This document shows positions 1 to 8,735 of a stretch of 36,204 nt of DNA, piece by piece. Under the pieces are notes generated by a model that saw only the letters and a list, made by a program, of their open reading frames with translations, had not been told where the DNA came from and did not search any database. Source of the DNA: XYD2-FULL-39-9 sp964561035 (GTDB lineage: Bacteria; Patescibacteriota; Patescibacteriia; Magasanikbacterales; GWA2-37-8); assembly GCA_964561035.1 (NCBI GenBank), contig CAZLNR010000007.1:1-36204 (forward strand). The letters run 5' to 3'. The position numbers and the translations under genes were made by a program. Within the stretch, counting starts at the first letter, position 1, and every line of letters starts with the position of its first letter.

Positions 1-345
1 ACCTCAACCGAGACTGTAGACCCAGTTACTACCTCAACACCACTAGTTATGACGGAGCCAACCAGTACAGGTCAAGTCTTGGGCATTTCTATTGTTAATA
101 CAGAAATTCAAGCCGAGCCAAAAAAACTAACTCGCACCCCAGTTCAAATTAAAGCACAGACACAATCTCAGCCAGAAACTCAAACTGAAAATAGCTTGGT
201 TCCAACCAGTACACAAAACCAAAATGACGTTTTGGAAACAAACAGGGTTTTTGCTCAAAACTACACTAGTCGTATCCTGTACAGCATACTTGCCGGTATC
301 ATCGGCATAATCGGATATATTATAATAATCAAAATAAAAAAATAA
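1..345 (+). CDS. C-terminal part of a surface protein with a membrane anchor (partial)
   Basis: The reading frame is open from base 1, so the gene begins outside the window; the internal ATG at 49 is probably not its start. What is visible is a Thr/Ser/Pro/Gln-rich, low-complexity stretch followed by one hydrophobic helix (YSILAGIIGIIGYIIII) and a lysine-rich tail. That pattern fits an extracellular protein tethered by a C-terminal transmembrane segment with a short cytoplasmic end. The stop codon is three bases before the next start, so it is probably cotranscribed with the DUF6580-like gene. The functional domain lies outside the window and cannot be named. Confidence 0.75.
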   Translation, partial: TSTETVDPVTTSTPLVMTEPTSTGQVLGISIVNTEIQAEPKKLTRTPVQIKAQTQSQPETQTENSLVPTSTQNQNDVLETNRVFAQNYTSRILYSILAGIIGIIGYIIIIKIKK

Positions 346-348
346 CCT

Positions 349-864
349 ATGAAAAAATATATTCCAGCTTTTATTCTTATTGCTCTTGGTGTTTCAGCTC
401 GCCTGCTTCCCCACCCTGCCAACTTTGCACCAATCGCCGCAATCGCATTATTTTCCGGATTGTATCTTCCAAAACGGCTAGCAATTATTGTACCTGCAAC
501 TGCGCTTTTACTGAGCGATATTGTACTTGGGTTCTATACATGGCAAGTGGTTGTATCGGTATACGCTTGTTTTGCTCTCACTGGCATTATGGGCCTACGT
601 CTTGCAAAACAAAAAAACTTCACCACGATTGCGCTTGGCACTATTCTCGCCAGCATTATATTTTTCCTCGTTACCAACTGGGCTGTTTGGGCATTTGGCA
701 CCATGTATCCGCACACAACAACAGGCCTTATGCAAAGCTATATTATGGCACTGCCGTTCTTCAGAAACAGTCTGTTAGGCGATATCTTCTACACGACAGT
801 CTTGGTGGGCAGTATGGAACTGATACAAAAAATATCTCTCTCTAAAATAAAAGCGGCGGCCTAA
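349..864 (+). CDS. DUF6580-like integral membrane protein
   Basis: A 171-residue, very hydrophobic protein with about five membrane helices. The N-terminal pattern (ARLLPHPANFAPIAAIALF) and the later TNWAVWAFGTMYPHT segment are typical, as I recall the family, of DUF6580 proteins, which resemble the substrate-binding S components of ECF transporters. A role in small-molecule uptake is therefore possible, but no substrate can be read from the sequence. It follows the partial anchored protein by three bases, and its last codons form the left arm of a terminator hairpin. Confidence 0.7.
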   Translation: MKKYIPAFILIALGVSARLLPHPANFAPIAAIALFSGLYLPKRLAIIVPATALLLSDIVLGFYTWQVVVSVYACFALTGIMGLRLAKQKNFTTIALGTILASIIFFLVTNWAVWAFGTMYPHTTTGLMQSYIMALPFFRNSLLGDIFYTTVLVGSMELIQKISLSKIKAAA

Positions 865-880
865 AGCCCCGCTTTTTTTG
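849..880. terminator. Bidirectional terminator between convergent genes
   Basis: AAAAGCGG (849-856) pairs with CCGCTTTT (869-876) and is followed by a T run. The left arm overlaps the end of the upstream coding sequence. Read on the minus strand the same hairpin is followed by T-rich sequence, so it can serve both converging genes. Confidence 0.8.
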
Positions 881-890
881 TTGTATATTT

Positions 891-2297
891 TTAACCCCAC
901 ATGAGCTCAGGTGGCGGCTGTTCTTCATCATGCTTTTCCTCTACCACAGGCTGTTTTTTCTTTAACGGACTTTCAGCAACCATTTCTACAGGCAAATTAA
1001 TTGGAGGTTCAGCGCGTTTACTGGATGTTTTTTGCAAAAGAGGCGTCTTAACAAGCGGTAATGGAAAATGCCAGAGAGTCGCTAATTCTTCGGTATTTAA
1101 AATATATGGGTTCTTGCCAATCTTTAACTTGCGTTTTTTAAATGCTTTAACAAAAATATTTTTTAATTCTGCGGTGCGGGAATTTTTAAATGCATAATGC
1201 GCGGCGGTAGCTGCAGCCGGAACAATAGCGTTGCGTCCTGTAAAATTAAACTGGTTAAGAGAGCCGATAAAGCCTTCTATACAACGACCTGGATTAAAGA
1301 CTGATTTTTGCGCCGCATATAATACACGGGCTTTTGATTTGAAACCAACCTTACTAATTTTATCTTCGATTGCAGCCAGATTGTCTCGGGCGCGAGGCGT
1401 GAGATCGGAAACCTTGCCTTCTTTGGGATGTTCTTCTGCACCATGCTCGCCTTCGTGCGGCGTTACAATCATATGCAAAATACCGTCAAGCAACACATTG
1501 ATCCATTTCAAAAAGAAAAACTGCTCATGATGCGGCGGTTTATTTTCTACAATCTCTTTTACCAGCTCTATGCCATGCTCTTTCCATTTTGAACCGGTTG
1601 GCTCAATAATAATTTGAAACCATAGATTTTCACCCGGACCAATACGAGTAAAATTTTCCAAAATAGCAGCCATTGGATCGTTAAATTTAAAATCGGTAGT
1701 TACTGTATGTTCAAATTCTTCATAGGTACGAATTGGATATGCATCTGGAGCCGCGAGCTGAAACTCAATCCCAAACATATCATGGGTTTCATTTGGATAG
1801 TGAGAAGGAATAAGACTGGTGTAATCCTCTACTTCGGTAATTTCAGCCATCGGATATTGAGCATAGATAGCTGCTTCCACAAGATCTCGGTGGGACGCCT
1901 CGGTATAGATTAAAAATTGAATATAACCTTCCAAGCTTATAACTTCCAAACTAAAATACCTCTGCTTAGCACCGCCCCAATATTTTTGGCCAAAATTAGG
2001 CTCGTCTAACGCGCCGCTTAATTGGGCAAAAATTTGTTCTACGGCTTTTGGCGTCTGAATAGTATCAGGTGGAACATCCACAGCCAGCACAACCCATTGC
2101 CAATGGTGAACATTAAGATCTTGACGTAAATCAAGCCATAAATGAGCTCCAACATAAAAAATAACCAAAGCAAGCACGGTCCAGCCAGCTATCGCAAACA
2201 AAACAGCTGCCAATTGAAAAAATGGCAGATTAAAAATTGTTTCCCACACTGTAAAATCAATTGTGACAGCTAGCGGCAAATCTGTTAAAGGCGGCAT
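891..2297 (-). CDS. DUF8128-like membrane protein
   Basis: A 468-residue protein. Residues about 25-55 form one or two membrane helices (LAAVLFAIAGWTVLALVIFYVGAHLWLDL), followed by a soluble alpha/beta domain (WQWVVLAVDVPPD, GPGENLWFQIIIEPTG). A proline/glutamate/lysine-rich tail ends in PPPELMWG. The overall organisation resembles the DUF8128 proteins of CPR bacteria, which I recall near VirB4/HerA-type DNA-transfer ATPases. No such ATPase is adjacent here. The upstream 53-residue membrane protein ends nine bases before this start, suggesting translational coupling; no Shine-Dalgarno is visible. Function unknown. Confidence 0.6.
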   Translation of the reverse strand: MPPLTDLPLAVTIDFTVWETIFNLPFFQLAAVLFAIAGWTVLALVIFYVGAHLWLDLRQDLNVHHWQWVVLAVDVPPDTIQTPKAVEQIFAQLSGALDEPNFGQKYWGGAKQRYFSLEVISLEGYIQFLIYTEASHRDLVEAAIYAQYPMAEITEVEDYTSLIPSHYPNETHDMFGIEFQLAAPDAYPIRTYEEFEHTVTTDFKFNDPMAAILENFTRIGPGENLWFQIIIEPTGSKWKEHGIELVKEIVENKPPHHEQFFFLKWINVLLDGILHMIVTPHEGEHGAEEHPKEGKVSDLTPRARDNLAAIEDKISKVGFKSKARVLYAAQKSVFNPGRCIEGFIGSLNQFNFTGRNAIVPAAATAAHYAFKNSRTAELKNIFVKAFKKRKLKIGKNPYILNTEELATLWHFPLPLVKTPLLQKTSSKRAEPPINLPVEMVAESPLKKKQPVVEEKHDEEQPPPELMWG

Positions 2298-2306
2298 ATC
2301 ACAGTA

Positions 2307-2468
2307 CTAGTGCTTTAAGATAGAAATAATACCCCCATACACAATTAATAAACCGAAGATCGTCCACCACCAGCCAAAATCACTGGAAACCCAGCCGCTA
2401 TAATACGCCATAGCGCAAATAAGGGTGGCGCAAATGGCAACCAAGTGACGCAAGGTATTTTCAGACAT
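2307..2468 (-). CDS. Small two-helix membrane protein (53 aa)
   Basis: A short reading frame with an ATG at 2468 and a TAG at 2307. The translation begins MSENTLRHLVAICATLICAM and ends GLLIVYGGIISILKH. It has two hydrophobic segments separated by a tryptophan-rich turn (SDFGWWWT). It lies just upstream of the DUF8128-like gene on the same strand and probably forms one transcript with it. I do not recognise a family; the composition and placement support a real gene. Confidence 0.6.
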   Translation of the reverse strand: MSENTLRHLVAICATLICAMAYYSGWVSSDFGWWWTIFGLLIVYGGIISILKH

Positions 2469-2520
2469 ATATACAAATTTACTAGATATATAGAATATTA
2501 TATCATAATCAAAACTAAAA

Positions 2521-2555
2521 CAAAAACCCCCGCCATAAGCGAGGGTTTTTTATAT
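2521..2555 (-). terminator. Terminator of the sec cluster, after secF
   Basis: On the minus strand CCCTCGC pairs with GCGGGGG around a TTAT loop and is followed by TTTTTGTTTT. It sits about ten bases after the secF stop codon. Confidence 0.85.
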
Positions 2556-2564
2556 TTATAATCT

Positions 2565-3473
2565 TTATGCGCGTCTCTGCTGCCATTTATAGACATATAC
2601 AAGTAACGGGCTGGCAATAAAGATAGAAGAATAAGCGCCGCTGGCAATACCGATAAGCAAAGCCAAGGCAAAATAATGGATACTAAAACCGCCTAAGAAA
2701 AAGAGCGCAAACAAAGGCAAAAGGGTTTTAAATGTTGTGTTAATGGAACGCATCAATGTTTCATTTAAACCAGTGTTGACCACGTCAGCAAAATTATCAG
2801 CACTATGTCTAAGCAAGTTTTCACGAATACGGTCATATACCACAATCGTGTCATTAACCGAATAGCCAAGCACTGTCAGAACTGCCACCACAAATGCCAC
2901 ATCTACCTCTACGCCATAAAATTTGCCCAAGAAAGAAAACACACCCATTACCAAAAGCACATCGTGGAACAAGGCTGCAATAGCCAAAGCGCCATATTTC
3001 CAGCTAGCAACCGGACGAGACACTTTTCTAAATGCGTATGCTACATAGCCAATGATACCAAGGTTTACCAAAATAACAGCCATTAATGATCTAGATTTGA
3101 GTTGTTTACTGATGGTAGGTCCAATGGTTTCAAAACGATCTTCTTTAACTGTATTACCATCTTTATTAAAGGCGGCGCTCATAGCGCTCACAATTGCCTG
3201 GTGTTTTTTCTCATCAACAAAATCGGTGCGAACAATCAAACCTGTATCTCCGGTTTTTTGGAATGAAGCATTTTTAAATCCCGCAGCATCAAACACAGGC
3301 TTTACCTGATCTGTTTCCGGTCTTTGTACAAAACTAAATTCAAAGAGTGAGCCGCTGGTAAAATCAATACCAGGCTTCAACCCCCATTTTGCCAAAAAGA
3401 CAACTGCCACAATCGTTACCAAAGCGCTCAATCCAAGCAGGAATTTTGAATATTTAATAAATGGTATAGTCAT
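2565..3473 (-). CDS. secF: Protein translocase subunit SecF
   Basis: A 302-residue RND-type membrane protein that acts with SecD to use the proton motive force to help pull secreted proteins through SecYEG. It starts with a membrane helix (9-29), then the GIDFTSGS motif (35-42) of the periplasmic domain. Five further helices follow, including the conserved segment VLTVLGYSVNDTIVVYDRIREN. The length is normal for SecF. It follows secD by eight bases and is followed by a strong terminator, so it is the last gene of the secA-DUF1653-secD-secF cluster. The periplasmic domain is short and ordinary, unlike that of the SecD here. Confidence 0.97.
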   Translation of the reverse strand: MTIPFIKYSKFLLGLSALVTIVAVVFLAKWGLKPGIDFTSGSLFEFSFVQRPETDQVKPVFDAAGFKNASFQKTGDTGLIVRTDFVDEKKHQAIVSAMSAAFNKDGNTVKEDRFETIGPTISKQLKSRSLMAVILVNLGIIGYVAYAFRKVSRPVASWKYGALAIAALFHDVLLVMGVFSFLGKFYGVEVDVAFVVAVLTVLGYSVNDTIVVYDRIRENLLRHSADNFADVVNTGLNETLMRSINTTFKTLLPLFALFFLGGFSIHYFALALLIGIASGAYSSIFIASPLLVYVYKWQQRRA

Positions 3474-3481
3474 AATAACAA

Positions 3482-5233
3482 TTATTTAGTAACAACCGGG
3501 TTTTCTCTTTTAGTATAACCCAAGAATAATATATTGCCTTCTTCACGTTTAATTAGCGTCAGAACTGCGCGCATAATAGTGCGGGTCAAGATAATAGCTG
3601 AGAACATACTTACCAAAACACCGATCGCTAAAACAACTGCAAAACCTTTCACAAAGCCGCCCATCCAAACCATAAATACGCAACTGATCAAAGTGGTTGT
3701 ATTACTATCGCGAATTGACGGCCAGGCGCGCACAAACGCTTCCTCCAAACCGTATTTTAACGACTTGCCAGACCTTAATTCTTCTTTTAAGCGCTCAAAG
3801 ATAAGCACATTTGCATCTACCGCCATACCAATAGACAAGATAAAACCGGCGATACCAGACAGGGTTAAAGTTACTCCAACTACTTTGAAAATTACTAAGT
3901 TCATAAGAACGTACAAGGCCAAAGAGATAGAAGCAACAAAACCAGGCAAACGATAGTAGATTATCATGTAAACCAACACTGCCAACAAACCATAAATACC
4001 AGCCATAAAACTTTTCTGCAATGAGTCGGCACCGAGTGTGGCATCAACTTTTTGCTGACCGATCAATTCTACTGGCACCGGCAGAGCGCCAGAATTTAAG
4101 CGCTGTGAAAGCAAGCGAGCTTCCTGAAGAGAAAAACTACCGCTAATTACTGCACTGCCTGTAAGAATAGGTTCATTAACTTGAGGAATGCTAATTGGAG
4201 AGCCGTCTAAAAATATAGCTACCGGCTTGCCAACATTGCGCTGAGTCAGCTCAGCAAACAATTTTGTACCCTCATCATCAAACTGCAAAGCAACCTGCAC
4301 CTGTCCAGTACGAGTGTCCTGGCTTACTTCAGCCTTCTTTAACTGTTTACCGGATAGACCGGTGGTTTTCCATTGCTCTGCCGGCGGCACAATATCGGTA
4401 GCAGTCTTTGTTTTGAAAAATATCCTGGCAACATTATATGTTTTTGGAGTTGAAGTCGTATCGCCTGCTTTAGCTGTCAAACGTTTTATAATATTTATAC
4501 CATCAAAACTTTTAACCGGTTCTTTACCAACTTCACCATCTTTATGAGACGCAGCCCATGCATATAATTCCGGATAGAATTTTTCGTCAATAAAACCAAG
4601 ATCTCCCCCACTGGTTTTGGTTCCGTCATCTTCAGAAAATTTAGCTGCTGCTTCGGCAAAATCCATACCGCCTGCCACAGCCTTAAGCGCATCTTTTGCT
4701 TTTTTGGCTGCAGCTGCATTAAAAGAATCCATTTCCTTTTGCTCGGCAGCTGTAAGAGCGCGCAATGGTTCATTGCTTTCTTCTTTAAATTCCAAAATTG
4801 GCGTTTCACCAATCATGCGTATAGCCTGATTTACATCGGTTACACCCGGCAACTCCACAATAATACGATAGTCGTTATTTACACGCGTGGTTTGCACAAT
4901 CGGCTCAGCTACTCCCAAACCACCGCGAACGCGCCGTTCAATTACATCACGCACACCCTCAACCGCACCTGCTTTATCTCCATCAGCCACAACTTCGGTG
5001 TTGGCCTGATATACCAGATGAGCGCCACCCTGCAAATCAAGACCCAAATTAAAACCAGAAGAAGGCAATCTAAATAAACCAATATTTGCTTTTTTATTTA
5101 CCCAATCAATACCTTTGTTTGCCTGAGTTGGAAAAACGATTACCAAACATAAAGCTGCAAGAGCCGCAATCGATAACACTCTCCATTTTAATGAACTTTT
5201 TGAGACCACCTTACCCTGATTTTTTACAGCCAT
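3482..5233 (-). CDS. secD: SecD with an inserted parvulin-like domain
   Basis: A 583-residue translocase subunit. It has an N-terminal helix (17-36), the LGLDLQGG motif (63-70), the periplasmic P1 head, and five C-terminal helices containing GMAVDANVLIFERLKEE (469-485). The usual SecD order is broken after ILEFKEESNEP (146-156) and resumes at EQWKTTGLSGKQL (286-298). Between them lie about 130 extra residues. Residues 173-251 match the parvulin pattern: an alanine-rich helix, DFAEAAAKFSED, SGGDLGFI (208-215), then an EPVKSFDGINIIKR strand. Residues 266-277 (YNVARIFFKTKT) look like the parvulin first strand (ARHILVKT) placed after the rest. A prolyl isomerase or chaperone role next to the exit channel is inferred. 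Confidence 0.95.
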   Translation of the reverse strand: MAVKNQGKVVSKSSLKWRVLSIAALAALCLVIVFPTQANKGIDWVNKKANIGLFRLPSSGFNLGLDLQGGAHLVYQANTEVVADGDKAGAVEGVRDVIERRVRGGLGVAEPIVQTTRVNNDYRIIVELPGVTDVNQAIRMIGETPILEFKEESNEPLRALTAAEQKEMDSFNAAAAKKAKDALKAVAGGMDFAEAAAKFSEDDGTKTSGGDLGFIDEKFYPELYAWAASHKDGEVGKEPVKSFDGINIIKRLTAKAGDTTSTPKTYNVARIFFKTKTATDIVPPAEQWKTTGLSGKQLKKAEVSQDTRTGQVQVALQFDDEGTKLFAELTQRNVGKPVAIFLDGSPISIPQVNEPILTGSAVISGSFSLQEARLLSQRLNSGALPVPVELIGQQKVDATLGADSLQKSFMAGIYGLLAVLVYMIIYYRLPGFVASISLALYVLMNLVIFKVVGVTLTLSGIAGFILSIGMAVDANVLIFERLKEELRSGKSLKYGLEEAFVRAWPSIRDSNTTTLISCVFMVWMGGFVKGFAVVLAIGVLVSMFSAIILTRTIMRAVLTLIKREEGNILFLGYTKRENPVVTK

Positions 5234-5357
5234 ACAAAAGTAAATGCTAAATTAAAAAACTACACATTAAATTAACCTCGTAAAGTTTGCTTAATTTTAA
5301 TAGATATGAGCATTTTTGGCAAGAGCTCTTAAACTACATGCAGGGGATAAAAATGGT

Positions 5358-5570
5358 TTACTCCCCTACATATTGAAACCGAGGAACCATCACACCGTCA
5401 ACTTCTATATTTTCACTAAACATAGCCAAAGGCCGAACCCACAAAGGATAGGGCGTTTCATACAAAGGCCTATAGACCACCAAATCTTCCATAGTCTCAC
5501 TATGTTTAGCCACGCCAATCACTTCGTAATCTTTGCCTTTATAATGTCTATATTTCCCCAGTTTAAGCAT
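5358..5570 (-). CDS. DUF1653 domain protein
   Basis: A 70-residue protein consisting of one small beta-rich domain: KLGKYRHYKGKDYEVIGVAKHSET, then VVYRPLY and LWVRPLAMF. This is the DUF1653 pattern, common in CPR and Proteobacteria, whose biochemical role is not established to my knowledge. The start lies six bases after the secA stop, so it is read from the secA transcript. Its 3' end overlaps an imperfect stem (AGGGGA with TCCCCT) on the minus strand, but there is no T run. Confidence 0.9.
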   Translation of the reverse strand: MLKLGKYRHYKGKDYEVIGVAKHSETMEDLVVYRPLYETPYPLWVRPLAMFSENIEVDGVMVPRFQYVGE

Positions 5571-5576
5571 ACAAAC

Positions 5577-8330
5577 TTAAGCGCCGTGGCACTTCTTATA
5601 TTTCTTGCCGCTGCCGCATGGGCACTGGTCATTTCTGCCAACTATGTTGCCTTCGGCATCTTTTTCTTTACCGCCTGTAATTGACTGCACCTCGGTACCA
5701 TCGGCAGTTTTGGCAGCACCGCTCAAACGCACATTATGTTCTTTAGCCATAACCGATGGCGCAATTTGCAAGCCAACAGTTACTTTATAGATAAGGTATG
5801 CCACTTCTTTCTGAATCAGGCTAAGCAACTCGTTAAACATGCGGAATGTTTCTTTTTTATATTCCACCAGCGGATCTTGCTGGGCATAGCCGCGCAAACC
5901 AATACCGGTGCGCAAATAGTCAACTGCCACCAAATGATCCACCCACAGATTATCCATGGCGCGCAACAAGACTTGCTTCTCAATTTCAAGCAGCATACTT
6001 GCTTCGGGTAATGCTTTAACCAATAAAGTTTCGTACTTTTCTTTTGAAAGACTGACAATATATTCAATAATGCTAGTGCGGGTTTCAACATCATTTAACT
6101 TTTGCTCACGTTCTTGCGCTGCCAAGACAGTGATATTATTTTTTTCTTCCGAACTTAACGGAAATATTGTAGCCACAGTTTCTAAAACTTCTTTAATATT
6201 CCAATCACGGCGATTTTCGGTATTGGTATGAAACGAAACTACTTGCTCTATCTCCTGTTCCACCATATCCAAAATCATCTGGCGCAATGTGAGCTCGCCT
6301 GAAAAAGTTCCGGCAGCTTGCTGCGAAAAAGTTTCAATAACCGCACGGCGTTTACCGTAAATAACTTCACGATGACGATTAAGCACATCATCATATTCAA
6401 GCAAATGCTTGCGGGTATCAAAATGCATGCCTTCAACTTTTTTCTGGGCAGATTCAATAATGCGAGTAATCATTTTTTGTTCAATCGGCATATCTTCCGG
6501 AACTTTGAGCGTCTCCATAACTCGGCGAATGCGATCGCCGGCAAAAATACGCATCAGATCATCTTCGGTAGACAAATAAAATTGGGATTCACCAGGATCT
6601 CCCTGACGCCCACTGCGCCCACGCAGCTGATTGTCTATGCGGCGGCTTTCGTGGCGCTCGGTACCAATAACAAACAAACCGCCGGCCGCATGCACTTTAG
6701 CTGACTCTTCTGGATCAACCGGATTTCCTCCCAATAAAATATCCACACCGCGGCCTGCCATATTGGTAGCCAAAGTTACCGCTCCTGCACGACCGGCTTG
6801 CGCAACTATCTCGCCTTCACGCTCATGATTTTTTGCATTTAAAATTTCATGCGCAATACCTTCGCGCTGTAAATACAAACTCAGAGATTCGTTTTTATCT
6901 ACCGAAACCGTACCAATAAGCACTGGCTGGCCTTTTTCTTGCAACTCTTTTACTTTAAGCGCAATAGCTTTATATTTTGCATCTTCGGTTTTGTAAATTC
7001 TATCCGGATGATTTTGGCGCTGGCTCTTGCGATTTGGAGGAATTACCACCACTTCTAGTTTATAAATTTTACCAAACTCCTCCGCTTCGGTTACGGCCGT
7101 ACCGGTCATGCCCGATAATTTTGGATATAATCTAAAATAATTCTGGAACGTAACCGTAGCCATGGTTCGGCTTTCTTGTTGAATTTTTACTTTTTCTTTA
7201 GCTTCAATTGCCTGGTGCAAACCTTCGCTATATCGGCGTCCTGGCATTTTTCTGCCGGTAAATTCGTCAACAATAATCACTTCGCCATTTTCCACAATAT
7301 AATCGCGATCACGCATAAACAAAGCATGAGCTCGCAAAGCCTGCTCTACATGATGCACGGTTTTAATGCCGCCTTCGGCGTAAATATTTTCAACACCCAA
7401 AGCTTTTTCAATTTTTTGAATACCGCCTTCGGTAAGCGTGGCAGAACGCATTTTTTCATCTACATTATAATCATCACGCTCCTGCAAACGAGCCACCAAA
7501 TCGGCAAACGTATAATACATATCTGTCGCATCTTCGGCTGGCGCAGAAATAATCAACGGTGTGCGCGCTTCATCTATCAAAATAGAGTCAACTTCATCAA
7601 CGATTGCATACGCAAATGGACGCTGAGCCATTTCTTGCTTGCTTTGCACCATATTATCGCGCAAATAGTCAAATCCAAACTCATTGTTGGTGCCGTAGGT
7701 AATATCGCATGCGTATGCTTCCTGTCGAGAACATGGTTCCAAAAATTCTGTTTCAACTTTATACATACCCTTAGCGTCGCGCTCTTTATCAGCCTCGCTG
7801 CCTTCGGATAAATCTACAGCAGCAGTTTTTTTACTGTTATATCTAAAAGATTTTAATTGTTGTTGAATAATACCAACAGTCAAACCAAGCGCATCATAAA
7901 TTTGCGCCATCCATACCGCATCGCGTTTCGCCAAATAATCATTAACAGTAACCACATGGACACCGCGGCCTGCTAAGGCGTTTAAATATGTTGGGAGTGT
8001 TCCCACCAGTGTTTTACCTTCACCCGTACCCATTTCTGCAATACTGCCGCGATGAAGCACGACACCGCCAATAAGCTGCACATCAAAATGACGCATGCCA
8101 GTAACACGTTTTGAAGTTTCACGCACTACTGCAAAGGCTTCCGGCAAAATATCGTCTAATGTTTGCCCGTCAACCAAACGCTTTTTAAACTCATCGGTCT
8201 TGGCTCGCAAGCCTTCTGTTGAAAGTTGAGATATTACTGGCTCCAACGCATTGATCTGCTCTACTATCGGACGAATACCATCTATGACCTTAGCATTTGG
8301 ATCGCCAAAAATTTTAGTTAAAAAAGACAT
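5577..8330 (-). CDS. secA: Preprotein translocase ATPase SecA
   Basis: A 917-residue motor ATPase that pushes unfolded preproteins through SecYEG. Visible landmarks are MRHFDVQLIGG (79-89), Walker A GTGEGKT (101-107), VNDYLAKRD, the Walker B region AIVDEVDSILIDEARTPLIIS, and the helicase motif QLRGRSGRQGDPG. The C-terminal zinc motif is DQCPCGSGKKYKKCH, which in SecA contacts SecB or ribosomes. A charged insertion (KKTAAVDLSEGSEADKERD) lies before the EACACDITYG-type region (here EAYACDITYG). The start ATG is preceded by AT-rich sequence with no Shine-Dalgarno. A terminator-like hairpin ends about 20 bases upstream. Confidence 0.98.
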   Translation of the reverse strand: MSFLTKIFGDPNAKVIDGIRPIVEQINALEPVISQLSTEGLRAKTDEFKKRLVDGQTLDDILPEAFAVVRETSKRVTGMRHFDVQLIGGVVLHRGSIAEMGTGEGKTLVGTLPTYLNALAGRGVHVVTVNDYLAKRDAVWMAQIYDALGLTVGIIQQQLKSFRYNSKKTAAVDLSEGSEADKERDAKGMYKVETEFLEPCSRQEAYACDITYGTNNEFGFDYLRDNMVQSKQEMAQRPFAYAIVDEVDSILIDEARTPLIISAPAEDATDMYYTFADLVARLQERDDYNVDEKMRSATLTEGGIQKIEKALGVENIYAEGGIKTVHHVEQALRAHALFMRDRDYIVENGEVIIVDEFTGRKMPGRRYSEGLHQAIEAKEKVKIQQESRTMATVTFQNYFRLYPKLSGMTGTAVTEAEEFGKIYKLEVVVIPPNRKSQRQNHPDRIYKTEDAKYKAIALKVKELQEKGQPVLIGTVSVDKNESLSLYLQREGIAHEILNAKNHEREGEIVAQAGRAGAVTLATNMAGRGVDILLGGNPVDPEESAKVHAAGGLFVIGTERHESRRIDNQLRGRSGRQGDPGESQFYLSTEDDLMRIFAGDRIRRVMETLKVPEDMPIEQKMITRIIESAQKKVEGMHFDTRKHLLEYDDVLNRHREVIYGKRRAVIETFSQQAAGTFSGELTLRQMILDMVEQEIEQVVSFHTNTENRRDWNIKEVLETVATIFPLSSEEKNNITVLAAQEREQKLNDVETRTSIIEYIVSLSKEKYETLLVKALPEASMLLEIEKQVLLRAMDNLWVDHLVAVDYLRTGIGLRGYAQQDPLVEYKKETFRMFNELLSLIQKEVAYLIYKVTVGLQIAPSVMAKEHNVRLSGAAKTADGTEVQSITGGKEKDAEGNIVGRNDQCPCGSGKKYKKCHGA

Positions 8331-8346
8331 ATTATGTGTAATTTAA

Positions 8347-8386
8347 GACAAAAATAACCCACGTCTGTGAACTGGGCTATTTTATC
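8347..8386 (-). terminator. Hairpin just upstream of secA
   Basis: AAATAACCCA (8352-8361) pairs with TGGGCTATTT (8373-8382), with one G-U pair. On the minus strand it is followed by TTTTTGTC. It terminates the tdk/8415 transcript and may act as an attenuator of read-through into secA, because only about 20 bases separate it from the secA start. Confidence 0.7.
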
Positions 8387-8414
8387 ATACCAAATACAGT
8401 TTATCAAGGATATG

Positions 8415-8732
8415 CTACGGTTGGGATTGTGCTAGTAAAGACTCAATAACCCCTCTCACCCGAGCGGCTTCTCGCTCTACCACTTCCCCGTCATACTCAC
8501 CGGAATGGGCAGTCACCCCTTCATAGATAGGTCTTTTTTGATCCAAGTGCAAATCAAAAACAGTACGGCCGGATTCAGGCATAATATAGACGTGAAACCG
8601 AGGATAAAAATCACGATGAATACGTTTAGCAAAAGAAATTTTATTCATACGCCGATCAATAATTTTTCCATACCCGCAGCGTAAAATACATTTTTCTGGA
8701 TCGAGCACTGGCTGATTAAAAATAATTTTCAT
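8415..8732 (-). CDS. Conserved-looking hypothetical protein downstream of tdk
   Basis: A 105-residue soluble protein, MKIIFNQPVLDPEKCILRCG at its start, with many basic and aromatic residues (RIHRDFYPRFHVYIMP) and a C-terminal helix. No known motif is recognised. It starts three bases after the thymidine kinase stop, so the two genes are almost certainly cotranscribed. A terminator follows. Two cysteines (CILRC) could bind metal, but that is only a possibility. Confidence 0.65.
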   Translation of the reverse strand: MKIIFNQPVLDPEKCILRCGYGKIIDRRMNKISFAKRIHRDFYPRFHVYIMPESGRTVFDLHLDQKRPIYEGVTAHSGEYDGEVVEREAARVRGVIESLLAQSQP

Positions 8733-8735
8733 ATA

